A stretch of DNA of 8,009 nt, taken from Chloroflexota bacterium. GTDB taxonomy: Bacteria > Chloroflexota > Anaerolineae > UBA1429. Shown here piece after piece: positions 1-5,532 of the stretch. A program made the position numbers and the translations under genes. Below the pieces are notes generated by a model. That model had not been told where the DNA came from, did no database searches, and was given only the letters and a program-made list of their open reading frames with translations. The stretch's first letter is position 1. Each line of letters opens with the position of its first letter. The stretch covers positions 1 through 8,009 of the forward strand of contig JACIWY010000151.1 in assembly GCA_014360745.1 (NCBI GenBank), in the 5' to 3' direction.

Positions 1-46
1 ATTCCGTCTCTCCAGGAGATGGGTATTCTATCGAGGGGAGGCATAA
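1..46 (+). CDS. C-terminal tail of a MalF/UgpA-type sugar ABC permease (partial)
   Basis: The frame starting at base 2 reads FRLSRRWVFYRGEA and stops with TAA at 44-46, only 6 bases before the next permease start. Basic/aromatic endings of this kind (RRWVxY followed by acidic residues) are common on MalF-type permeases, and MalF and MalG genes normally sit adjacent and translationally close. The other two forward frames run on into the next gene and look like nothing. Only 14 residues are visible, so the call rests mainly on position and the style of the tail. The gene starts outside the window. Confidence 0.6.
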   Translation, partial: FRLSRRWVFYRGEA

Positions 47-52
47 AGGGCG

Positions 53-961
53 ATGGCAGAAAGCTCAATAGCGCTCGGCACAGTGTATCCAAGACGATAT
101 AGGCGGAAGAAGTTGACCCTGACGCGCCCGCTTCTCTATCTTGTAGTCACGATAGGAAGCTTTATGTTCATGTTTCCATTCTTATGGGCGCTTGTCAGTT
201 CGGGCAAAAGCTCGGCCGAGATTGCTACCTTCCCCCCTACTTTATGGCCCAAAAAACCCTTATGGGTGCAAAACTATACCAGCTTGTGGACTGAGGCCCC
301 TTTTGGACGTTGGATCTGGAACTCGGTCGTCATCACAACCCTCAACCTTACTGGGGCTATCAGCTCGGCTTCGGTTGTGGCTTATTCTTTTGCCCGTTTC
401 AAGTACCCAGGCCGTAACTTGTGGTTTTTCATCATGCTATCTACTATGATGCTTCCAGGCGAAGTTACTCTTATTCCAAGCTACTTGATATTTAAGACTC
501 TTGGGTGGGTTAACACAATTAAACCATTAGTTGTACCCGCCTGGTTTGGAGGTGGTGCGTTTAATATCTTTTTATTGCGCCAATTCTATATGAGCATCCC
601 TCGCGAATTGGATGAGGCAGCTGAAATAGATGGGGCAGGACCTTTGCGAACTTTTTTGGTCATTTTACTTCCCCTCTCCAAGCCGGCCATTGCTACGGCA
701 GCTGCTTTGGGCTTTGTGGGCAACTGGAACAACTTTATGGGACCGCTTATTTATCTAAATGACCCGGACAAGATGACCGCTGTACAAGGGCTACGTTATT
801 TTGCCTTGGGTACCACCTATGCACAGCTTTCTGCCGGTCCACCCAAAGATAACCTCCTCATGGCCGCCAGCATCATCGTGGCACTGCCCTGTCTGATCCT
901 GTTCTTCATCGCGCAAAAATATTTTGTACAAGGGATTGTAACCACCGGCCTCAAAGGGTAA
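53..961 (+). CDS. MalG-type carbohydrate ABC transporter permease
   Basis: This is an inner-membrane subunit of a CUT1-family importer. It pairs with a MalF-type permease and takes substrate from an extracellular binding protein. The 302 residues match the usual length. After a basic N-terminus (PRRYRRKK, 13-20) about six hydrophobic segments can be seen, near 25-47, 88-112, 123-146, 157-178, 199-222 and 268-290. The cytoplasmic EAA loop that contacts the ATPase is present as ELDEAAEIDGAG (185-196) and continues into LLPLSKP. The start at 53 is forced by the in-frame TAA at 44-46. A GGGGAGG at 35-41 and AAAGGG at 45-50 precede it, inside or just after the end of the upstream permease gene, so the two are probably co-translated. 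No ATPase is in the window; CUT1 systems often share one encoded elsewhere. GC is much lower than in the genes that follow, rising only in the last ~140 bases. The substrate cannot be predicted. Confidence 0.95.
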   Translation: MAESSIALGTVYPRRYRRKKLTLTRPLLYLVVTIGSFMFMFPFLWALVSSGKSSAEIATFPPTLWPKKPLWVQNYTSLWTEAPFGRWIWNSVVITTLNLTGAISSASVVAYSFARFKYPGRNLWFFIMLSTMMLPGEVTLIPSYLIFKTLGWVNTIKPLVVPAWFGGGAFNIFLLRQFYMSIPRELDEAAEIDGAGPLRTFLVILLPLSKPAIATAAALGFVGNWNNFMGPLIYLNDPDKMTAVQGLRYFALGTTYAQLSAGPPKDNLLMAASIIVALPCLILFFIAQKYFVQGIVTTGLKG

Positions 962-981
962 GCTTGGCGATTCCCCTTTAT

Positions 982-1018
982 TCAGGCGCGCCCCCGCTTC
1001 CCGCAAGGGCGCGCCTGA
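982..1018 (+). terminator. GC-rich hairpin after the permease gene, possible terminator
   Basis: TCAGGCGCGCCC (982-993) and GGGCGCGCCTGA (1007-1018) are perfect reverse complements, giving a 12-bp stem with a 13-base loop, starting 20 bases after the permease stop. There is no T-tract after either arm, so it is not a textbook intrinsic terminator. It could stabilise the 3' end of the transporter mRNA, act with Rho, or be a dispersed palindrome. The position, between the end of one operon and the promoter of the next, supports an end-of-transcript role. Confidence 0.5.
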
Positions 1019-1139
1019 CTTGGGCGCCCTCCCCTCGCTATCACGATCACGGCCCGCCGAGGGCCTCTCAAACCGCGAGGCCATTCGCCTCACAGATCAG
1101 CTCATCAGGGCCAAGGCCTCTTGTGCCGCCCCGGCCCCG

Positions 1140-1169
1140 TTGACATCCCCTCGCCTCTTGAAGTAAAGT
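1140..1169 (+). promoter_or_regulatory. Sigma70-type promoter for the enolase/AKR operon
   Basis: A perfect TTGACA -35 box (1140-1145) is followed after 18 bases by TAAAGT (1164-1169), four of six matches to TATAAT. It predicts a start near 1176 and a leader of about 35 bases before the GTG at 1210. A weak inverted repeat CAAG-GCCT-CTTG (1112-1123) lies just upstream of the -35 box and could be an operator, but its arms are only 4 bp. The rest of the 962-1209 gap holds the hairpin at 982-1018 and no gene that I can support. Confidence 0.55.
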
Positions 1170-1209
1170 CCTTCCATCCCGCATACGGCTGTGAAAAAAG
1201 GAGGGCCCT

Positions 1210-2244
1210 GTGAAGATCACGGCCATCGAATACAACAAGCTTTTTGTCCCCTGGAAGGCCTCGTTCAAGGAGCCGATGCGTCGGTGGCGGGCAATGAGCG
1301 GCACGACGCCCGAGGAGGAGGACGCCTACGTTGTGGTGCGCGTGTACACCGATGAGGGCTTGGTGGGGTTGGGCGAGGGCGGGCGCTCGCTGGACGAGGC
1401 GCGGCAGGCCGGGGAGCGGCTCATCGGCCAGAACCCCCTGGCGCTGGACGCCTATAACCTGCATCCCCCCTTCCTCCACGCCGTGTTCGATATCGCCGGC
1501 CAGGCGCTGGGCGTGCCGGTCTGCGAGCTGCTCGGTGGGCGCTATCGCGATCGGGTGCCGGTGGCCTATTGGTCGCCCTACCTCCCGCCGCAAGAGACGG
1601 CCCGACACGCGGAGGAGGGGGCCGCCCTCGGCTTTAAGGTGCACAAGATCAAGGCCCGCCCCTGGGATTGTGCCGCCCAGGTTAAGGCCATCGCCTCGGC
1701 GGTGGGCCACGAATACGCCATCCGCATCGACCCCAACGAGACCCTGGCCCTGCCGGCGGTCGCGGCGCGCATCGATCGCGAGATCGTCGGGTACAACGTG
1801 GAATGCCTGGAAGACCCGGTGCCCAAGGCGCGGCCCGAGTGGTACGCCCTGTTGCGCCAGAAATGCGCCACGCCGCTGGCCATCCACACCCACGACACGG
1901 CGCTGATCTTGCGCATGGCCCGGCTCGAGGCGATGGATTACGTCAACGTGGGTGGCACGCCGAACCAGACCCGCGCCGCCGCCGCGGTGGCCGAGGCCGC
2001 CGGCTGCCCGGTATGGGTGCAGTTCGAGGGGCACTGCCTGGACATCGCCGCCGCGTTCAACGTGCATTTGGGCGCGGCCATCCCCAACGCCACGCTGCCC
2101 GCCGACATCCTTCACTTTTTGCGCGAGGGTTATATCAGCAAGGAGCCGCTCGTGCCGGCCGAGGGGCTGGTGCGCGTGCCCGACACGCCCGGCCTGGGCG
2201 TGGAACTGGACGAAGCCGCCTTCGAGCGGTATCGGGTGGCCTGA
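1210..2244 (+). CDS. Divergent enolase-superfamily (MR/MLE-like) protein
   Basis: Two-domain enolase-fold enzymes abstract a proton next to a carboxylate, using Mg2+ held by three acidic residues at barrel-strand ends. At 344 residues this is slightly short for the family. The capping domain ends near residue 115 (QALGVPVCELLGGRYRDRVPV is split by the LLGG turn at 107-110). The KxK motif is K146-I-K148, the first metal ligand is D174 in RIDPNE, and the second is E201 in CLEDP. The third ligand position, normally D-E or G-E after a conserved Pro, reads IHTHDT (225-230), with no acid until D229. The strand that carries the second catalytic Lys in racemases (NIKPGRVGG in the paralogue at 3180) reads NVGGTPNQ (246-253), so that Lys is absent. 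A dehydratase, an unusual metal site or a non-catalytic role are all possible. The GTG start is supported by GGAGG at 1200-1204, 5 bases away. It is the first gene of an operon with the two genes downstream. Family assignment is firm; function is unknown. Confidence 0.88.
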   Translation: MKITAIEYNKLFVPWKASFKEPMRRWRAMSGTTPEEEDAYVVVRVYTDEGLVGLGEGGRSLDEARQAGERLIGQNPLALDAYNLHPPFLHAVFDIAGQALGVPVCELLGGRYRDRVPVAYWSPYLPPQETARHAEEGAALGFKVHKIKARPWDCAAQVKAIASAVGHEYAIRIDPNETLALPAVAARIDREIVGYNVECLEDPVPKARPEWYALLRQKCATPLAIHTHDTALILRMARLEAMDYVNVGGTPNQTRAAAAVAEAAGCPVWVQFEGHCLDIAAAFNVHLGAAIPNATLPADILHFLREGYISKEPLVPAEGLVRVPDTPGLGVELDEAAFERYRVA

Positions 2245-2293
2245 AAGATACAGGATACGACAGGAGCGTGATGTCCCGTCCACGACGGCGTAT

Positions 2294-2318
2294 GCGGGCT
2301 AGGAGGCCCGCGCTCCTA
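2294..2318. repeat. Nested inverted repeats in the gap before the aldo/keto reductase gene
   Basis: GCGGGC (2294-2299) pairs with GCCCGC (2306-2311), and the loop TAGGAG (2300-2305) can instead pair with CTCCTA (2313-2318), so two mutually exclusive stems share the same bases. The 95-base gap between the first and second genes of the operon is otherwise without coding signals. It could be a remnant of a dispersed palindromic element or an intra-operon mRNA structure that tunes expression. It ends 10 bases before the Shine-Dalgarno sequence at 2329-2335. Confidence 0.45.
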
Positions 2319-2339
2319 TGAAGAAGAAGGGGAGGCAAA

Positions 2340-3164
2340 ATGAAGTACGAACTTCCCACGGCCGTGCTCGGTCGTACGGGGCTCCGCGTCACCCGGCTGG
2401 GCATCGGCGGGGCCTACAATGAGACGGTGGAGGGCTATCGCCGCGCGTTGGACACCGGCGTGACCTATGTCGACACGGCGCGCGCCTATCGCGACGGCAA
2501 GGATGAGGAGGTACTCGGCGAGGCGCTCCTGGGCCGCCGGCAAGGGCTGGTGCTGGCCACCAAGTCGGGCAAGCGGTCGGCCAAGGAGGCGCGAGAGGAG
2601 CTGGAGACCTCGCTGCGCCTGCTGCGCACCGATTATGTCGATATCTGGCAGATGCACTATGTGAATACGCCCGAGGATCTAGAACAGATCTTGGCCCCCG
2701 GCGGGGCGCTGGAGGCAGCCTGGAAGGCCCGCGAGGAGGGCCTGACCCGTTTCATCGGCGTCACCGGCCACAAATGGGAGCTGATCGCCAAGGCGGTGGA
2801 TACGGGCGAGTTCGACACCGTGCTGTGCTGGTACAACTGTGCCTACAAGGAGCCAGAGACGACGGTCTTTCCGGCGGCGATGCGGCACAACACCGGCGTG
2901 GTGATCATGAACGCCTCGCGCAACGACAAGCTGTTCGGGGAAAAGGCCGGCGTGGAGAACGCACCCGATCCGGTGGATTTTTACCGCTATGTGCTGAGCC
3001 ACGAGGCGGTGGATGTGACCATCGTCGGGCTGCGCAACGTCGAGCTGTTCGAGCGCATCGCCGCCGGCCTGGCCGAGCGCGAGACGCTCTCGCCCGAGGA
3101 GCGAGCCGCCCTGGAGGAGTACGGCGCCCGGCTCAGAGCGACGGGCAAGTTGGAGATGGGCTGA
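2340..3164 (+). CDS. Aldo/keto reductase
   Basis: This is a cytosolic TIM-barrel oxidoreductase that uses NAD(P)H to interconvert carbonyls and alcohols. The N-terminus LGRTGLRVTRLGIGGA (10-25) is the usual first-strand signature. The full catalytic tetrad is visible: D45 and Y50 in YVDTARAY, K75 in ATKSGK, and H106 in WQMHYVN. At 274 residues it is a compact family member, close to the short bacterial forms with a trimmed C-terminus. The end is marked by the polar helix PEERAALEEYGARLRATGK. No signal peptide or iron-sulfur cysteine motif is present. A strong GGGGAGG (2329-2335) lies 4 bases before the ATG. It sits between two enolase-superfamily genes, 95 bases after one and 15 before the other, so it probably reduces or oxidises an intermediate of the same pathway, perhaps a sugar or hydroxy acid. 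Substrate specificity cannot be read from the sequence. Confidence 0.95.
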   Translation: MKYELPTAVLGRTGLRVTRLGIGGAYNETVEGYRRALDTGVTYVDTARAYRDGKDEEVLGEALLGRRQGLVLATKSGKRSAKEAREELETSLRLLRTDYVDIWQMHYVNTPEDLEQILAPGGALEAAWKAREEGLTRFIGVTGHKWELIAKAVDTGEFDTVLCWYNCAYKEPETTVFPAAMRHNTGVVIMNASRNDKLFGEKAGVENAPDPVDFYRYVLSHEAVDVTIVGLRNVELFERIAAGLAERETLSPEERAALEEYGARLRATGKLEMG

Positions 3165-3179
3165 GGGAGAAGACGAGCT

Positions 3180-4292
3180 ATGAGAATCGAGCGCATCGAG
3201 ATCTATCATGTGGCTATGCCGTTGGTCTACCCCTTTCGCACGGCTTATGGCGACGAGTATACCATCGAGAGCGTCCTGGTGCGCATGAGCGGCGAGGGCG
3301 CCTACGGGTGGGGCGAGGCCACCCCTGGGCGTTTGCCCATCTATTGCAACGAGTGGGCCGCCGGCGTTTATGCGCTGTTGCGCGACCACCTAGCACCGAG
3401 GATCGTCGGCCAAGAGGTGCCCAGCGGCGAGGCCCTGCAGGCGCTCTTGGCGGCCTTCAAGGGCAACCATTTCGCCAAGGCGGCGCTAGACCTGGCCTGG
3501 TGGGATCTCGACGCCCGACAGAAGGGCCGCCCGCTGTGGGAACTGTTGGGCGGGACGGGGCCGACGGTGGATGTGGGCGCCGATTTCGGCGTCATGGACA
3601 CGGTGGATGAGCTGCTGAAAGAGATCGCCAAGGCCAAAGCGGCGGGCTTTAAGCGGGTCAAGCTCAAGTTCCGGCCGGGCTGGGATGTGGACATGGTCGC
3701 CCGGGTGCGCGCGGCTTTTCCCGATCTGCCGATCCACATCGACTGCAACAGCGCCTATCGGCTCGAATCGACGGCGATGTTCCGCAAGCTCGATACTTAC
3801 GGCCTGGCCATGATCGAGCAGCCGCTGGCGCACGACGACTTGATCGACCATGCCACGTTGCAAAACGAGATCGACACGCCCATCTGTTTGGACGAGAGCA
3901 TCACCTCGGTGGATCGGGCTAGGAAGGCGATCGAGATCGGCGCCTGTGGGTGGATAAACATCAAGCCGGGGCGGGTAGGTGGCCTAACCAACGCGGTGGC
4001 CATCCACGACCTGTGTCAACAGGGCGGCATCCCCTGTTGGGTGGGGGGAATGCTGGAATCGGCGGTGGGCCAGGGGCACAACATGGCGCTGGCTACATTG
4101 CCCAACTTTCGCTATCCGGCGGACGTATTCCCCAGCGATCGCTTTTACGCGCCCGATCTGGCCGAGCCCGAGATCGAGTTGAGCGGCCCTTCGCGGGTAA
4201 CCTGCCCGGACGCGCCGGGGATCGGGCGCGAGCCGAATAGCGAACGCCTGGCCAAGCAGACGGTGCAGGCGGCGACGATCGACGGCTGCTAG
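3180..4292 (+). CDS. Enolase-superfamily N-acylamino acid racemase / o-succinylbenzoate synthase-like enzyme
   Basis: This is a complete, canonical muconate-lactonizing-subgroup enzyme of 370 residues, the usual length. A capping domain (about 1-125, with AYGWGEATPG at 41-50 and LWELLGG at 119-125) precedes the barrel. Catalytic K161-L-K163, metal ligands D188 (HIDCN), E213 (IEQP) and D238 (CLDES), and the opposite-face Lys K262 (NIKPGRVGG) are all present, in positions matching known N-succinylamino-acid racemases. The eighth strand reads WVGGMLESAVGQGHN (287-301), the style of the NSAR/OSBS group rather than the D-x-D motif of dipeptide epimerases. It could racemise N-acyl amino acids or make o-succinylbenzoate for menaquinone. 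No other men gene is present, and the neighbours are an aldo/keto reductase (15 bases upstream) and a dipeptidase, which favours a catabolic or racemase role. GGGAGA at 3165-3170 serves as the ribosome binding site. Its stop codon overlaps that of the convergent dipeptidase gene. Confidence 0.9.
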   Translation: MRIERIEIYHVAMPLVYPFRTAYGDEYTIESVLVRMSGEGAYGWGEATPGRLPIYCNEWAAGVYALLRDHLAPRIVGQEVPSGEALQALLAAFKGNHFAKAALDLAWWDLDARQKGRPLWELLGGTGPTVDVGADFGVMDTVDELLKEIAKAKAAGFKRVKLKFRPGWDVDMVARVRAAFPDLPIHIDCNSAYRLESTAMFRKLDTYGLAMIEQPLAHDDLIDHATLQNEIDTPICLDESITSVDRARKAIEIGACGWINIKPGRVGGLTNAVAIHDLCQQGGIPCWVGGMLESAVGQGHNMALATLPNFRYPADVFPSDRFYAPDLAEPEIELSGPSRVTCPDAPGIGREPNSERLAKQTVQAATIDGC

Positions 4293-5329
4293 CCCATCGC
4301 CTGCCGCAGGACGCGCATGGTGTTTTCGCCGAGGAGGTGGCGCAGCTCGTGCTCGGCATAGCCGCGCCGGGCCAGGCCCTCGACGATTCGGGGCAGGTGG
4401 GTGGCGTCGGGAAGCAGCGTGCCGCCGCCGTCAAAGTCGCTGCCCAGGCCCACGGTCTCGATGCCGGCCACCTCCACCACATGATCGACATGATCGAAAA
4501 AGCGCTCCAGCGTCGGCTCCTCGCGATCGACGAACATGGGCACAAAGCTCAGGCCAATGACCCCACCGTTATCCCTCAAGGCGCGGAGTTGGTCGTCGGT
4601 GAGGTTGCGCGGGTGATCGCACAGGGCGCGACAGTTGCCATGCGAAAAGATCACCGGCTTTTCCGCGATCTCCAACGCCGAGAAAAAGGCGCTCTGGCTG
4701 ACGTGGGCCAGGTCGACGACCATGCCCAGGCGGTTCATCTCACGCACCAACTCGCGGCCAAAGCGGGTCAGGCCCACGCCATCGCGCGCCTCGGCGTTGC
4801 CGTCGGCGGCCCAACTGCTGAGGTTATGGGTCAGCCCGATGGAGCGCACCCCCAGCTCATAAAGGGCGCGCAACACATTTAGGCTGCGCTCGACGACATC
4901 GGCATGCTCCACGGCCAACAAGAGCGCGGGGCGCCCCGCAGCCTTGGCCTCGAGCACATCCTGAGCGCGCCGCACGATGACGGCCTCCGCCCCACTGTTC
5001 TGCAGGTCGTGCAGCAGATAGCCCAAGCCGTCCAGAGCGTAGGTCAGCCAGTTCTTGAAGGCCAGAGTGACATCGATGGCGAAAAAGCCGCAGTCGATGC
5101 CGGCCCGGCGCATTTTGGGCACATTGATCTGGATGGGGTTTGCCCCAGGGCGCGGCGCCTCCGACCCGCGCAAGAAGGAGATAGTGCCAGCATGGCGCGC
5201 CTCCGCCCCTTGGCGTGCCGCTTCGCCGTCGGCAAAGAGGGAATAATTGCCGCGGCGGATGTGCGCCACGATGGTGTCATTGTGCGTATCGATGACCAAG
5301 GCCTCGCTCAACAACCTCGCCGCGTCCAT
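4289..5329 (-). CDS. Membrane-dipeptidase family (M19) metallopeptidase
   Basis: M19 enzymes are binuclear-zinc amidohydrolase-fold dipeptidases, many of which accept a D-residue at the C-terminal position. Zinc ligands are visible in order: H16 and D18 in DTHND, E141 in LLAVEHAD (bridging Glu), H209 in DLAHVS and H230 in FSHGNCRAL, with the catalytic Asp D298 in GLGSDFDGGG. HPRNLTDDQLRAL (239-251) is also a family hallmark. The 346 residues cover a full bacterial M19 protein. There is no N-terminal hydrophobic stretch, so it should be cytosolic despite the family name. AGGAGG (minus strand of 5337-5342) lies 7 bases before the ATG. The gene converges on the racemase-like gene and diverges from greA. 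The pairing with an NSAR-like enzyme suggests handling of peptides or amino acids of mixed stereochemistry, which is inference from context. Confidence 0.95.
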   Translation of the reverse strand: MDAARLLSEALVIDTHNDTIVAHIRRGNYSLFADGEAARQGAEARHAGTISFLRGSEAPRPGANPIQINVPKMRRAGIDCGFFAIDVTLAFKNWLTYALDGLGYLLHDLQNSGAEAVIVRRAQDVLEAKAAGRPALLLAVEHADVVERSLNVLRALYELGVRSIGLTHNLSSWAADGNAEARDGVGLTRFGRELVREMNRLGMVVDLAHVSQSAFFSALEIAEKPVIFSHGNCRALCDHPRNLTDDQLRALRDNGGVIGLSFVPMFVDREEPTLERFFDHVDHVVEVAGIETVGLGSDFDGGGTLLPDATHLPRIVEGLARRGYAEHELRHLLGENTMRVLRQAMG

Positions 5330-5388
5330 GGGTTCGCCTCCTCGACGGCCTCGCCGCCGCCCCTGCTGTATCGTCTAGGGTGTTCCGT

Positions 5389-5417
5389 TTGGCGTCGCGC
5401 CATTTTTTTATTATAAT
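5389..5417 (+). promoter_or_regulatory. Sigma70-type promoter reading toward greA
   Basis: TTGGCG (5389-5394) and a perfect TATAAT (5412-5417) are separated by exactly 17 bases that include a run of seven T. The predicted start near 5424 gives a leader of about 110 bases before greA. The -10 overlaps the -10 of the opposite-strand promoter within the palindrome ATTATAAT (5410-5417). The AT-rich stretch 5403-5427 stands out sharply in GC-rich surroundings. Confidence 0.6.
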
Positions 5418-5438
5418 AAGATAAATGCTTGGCAACAA
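5410..5438 (-). promoter_or_regulatory. Divergent promoter reading toward the M19 dipeptidase gene
   Basis: On the minus strand TTGTTG (complement of 5433-5438) lies 17 bases before a perfect TATAAT (complement of 5410-5415). The -35 box matches consensus at only three positions, so this is the weaker of the two directions. The start would be near 5403, giving a leader of about 75 bases to the ATG at 5329. It shares six of eight bases of its -10 with the greA promoter, so the two polymerases should compete. Confidence 0.45.
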
Positions 5439-5462
5439 GTGCACGGCCTAAACAATTCTATC

Positions 5463-5482
5463 GCGCCCTTGGGCGCTTTTTT
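5463..5482 (+). terminator. Intrinsic-terminator-like hairpin in the greA leader
   Basis: GCGCCC (5463-5468) and GGGCGC (5471-5476) form a short, fully GC stem closed by a tight turn (best drawn as 5 bp with a CTTG tetraloop), followed directly by six T (5477-5482). Nothing transcribed on this strand ends here: the upstream gene runs the other way. The signal therefore lies within the greA leader, about 40 to 60 bases after the predicted start and 50 bases before the greA ATG. It may act as an attenuator or release a short RNA of about 60 bases. Confidence 0.55.
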
Positions 5483-5490
5483 GCTACCAT
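5482..5490 (+). promoter_or_regulatory. Possible second greA promoter, extended -10 only
   Basis: TGCTACCAT contains a TG one base before TACCAT (5485-5490), four of six matches to TATAAT, an extended -10 arrangement. No -35 box is found at 16 to 18 bases upstream, where the terminator-like hairpin lies. If real, it would make greA mRNA that bypasses that hairpin. The evidence is weak. Confidence 0.25.
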
Positions 5491-5492
5491 GA

Positions 5493-5514
5493 GCCCGCGA
5501 CGGAGGGCGCGGGC
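5493..5514 (+). other. Second hairpin in the greA leader, just before the ribosome binding site
   Basis: GCCCGCG (5493-5499) pairs with CGCGGGC (5508-5514) across an 8-base loop ACGGAGGG, which itself contains a Shine-Dalgarno-like GGAGG (5502-5506). An alternative 8-bp pairing also exists between CGCGCCCT (5462-5469, the upstream arm of the terminator-like stem) and AGGGCGCG (5504-5511). The stem ends 8 bases before the true GGAGG of greA. In GC-rich sequence some of this pairing is expected by chance. Confidence 0.4.
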
Positions 5515-5532
5515 GAGTGCGTGGAGGAACGT

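Noticed and set aside
1062..1120. GGCCTC (1062-1067 and 1115-1120) with GAGGCC (1077-1082) as a possible operator or riboswitch
   Set aside because: Six-base GC-rich matches are expected by chance here and no known riboswitch core or protein-binding site pattern is recognisable.
1105..2283. Long open frame of 392 codons on the minus strand, opposite the first enolase-fold gene
   Set aside because: It is rich in R, G, H and A in the pattern of an antisense shadow in GC-rich DNA, has no recognisable motif, and lies opposite a gene with clear family motifs.
2774..3610. Forward open frame spanning the aldo/keto reductase and racemase-like genes
   Set aside because: It is out of frame with two well-supported genes and has the low-complexity R/G-rich content of a shadow frame.
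3180..4292. Calling the second enolase-fold gene menC
   Set aside because: NSAR and OSBS activities cannot be separated by sequence alone in this group, and no other menaquinone gene is present.
4337..4882. Forward open frame of 181 codons inside the dipeptidase gene
   Set aside because: The opposite strand encodes an M19 protein with all zinc ligands in place, and the forward frame shows no known domain or ribosome binding site.
5429..5459. TTGGCA (5429-5434) as a -35 box for greA
   Set aside because: The bases 17 away (around 5452-5459) give at best three matches to TATAAT, far poorer than the TTGGCG/TATAAT pair just upstream.
5521..5532. Earlier GTG start for greA adding four residues
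   Set aside because: The ribosome binding site GGAGG (5523-5527) would lie inside the coding sequence, while it is ideally spaced for the ATG at 5533.
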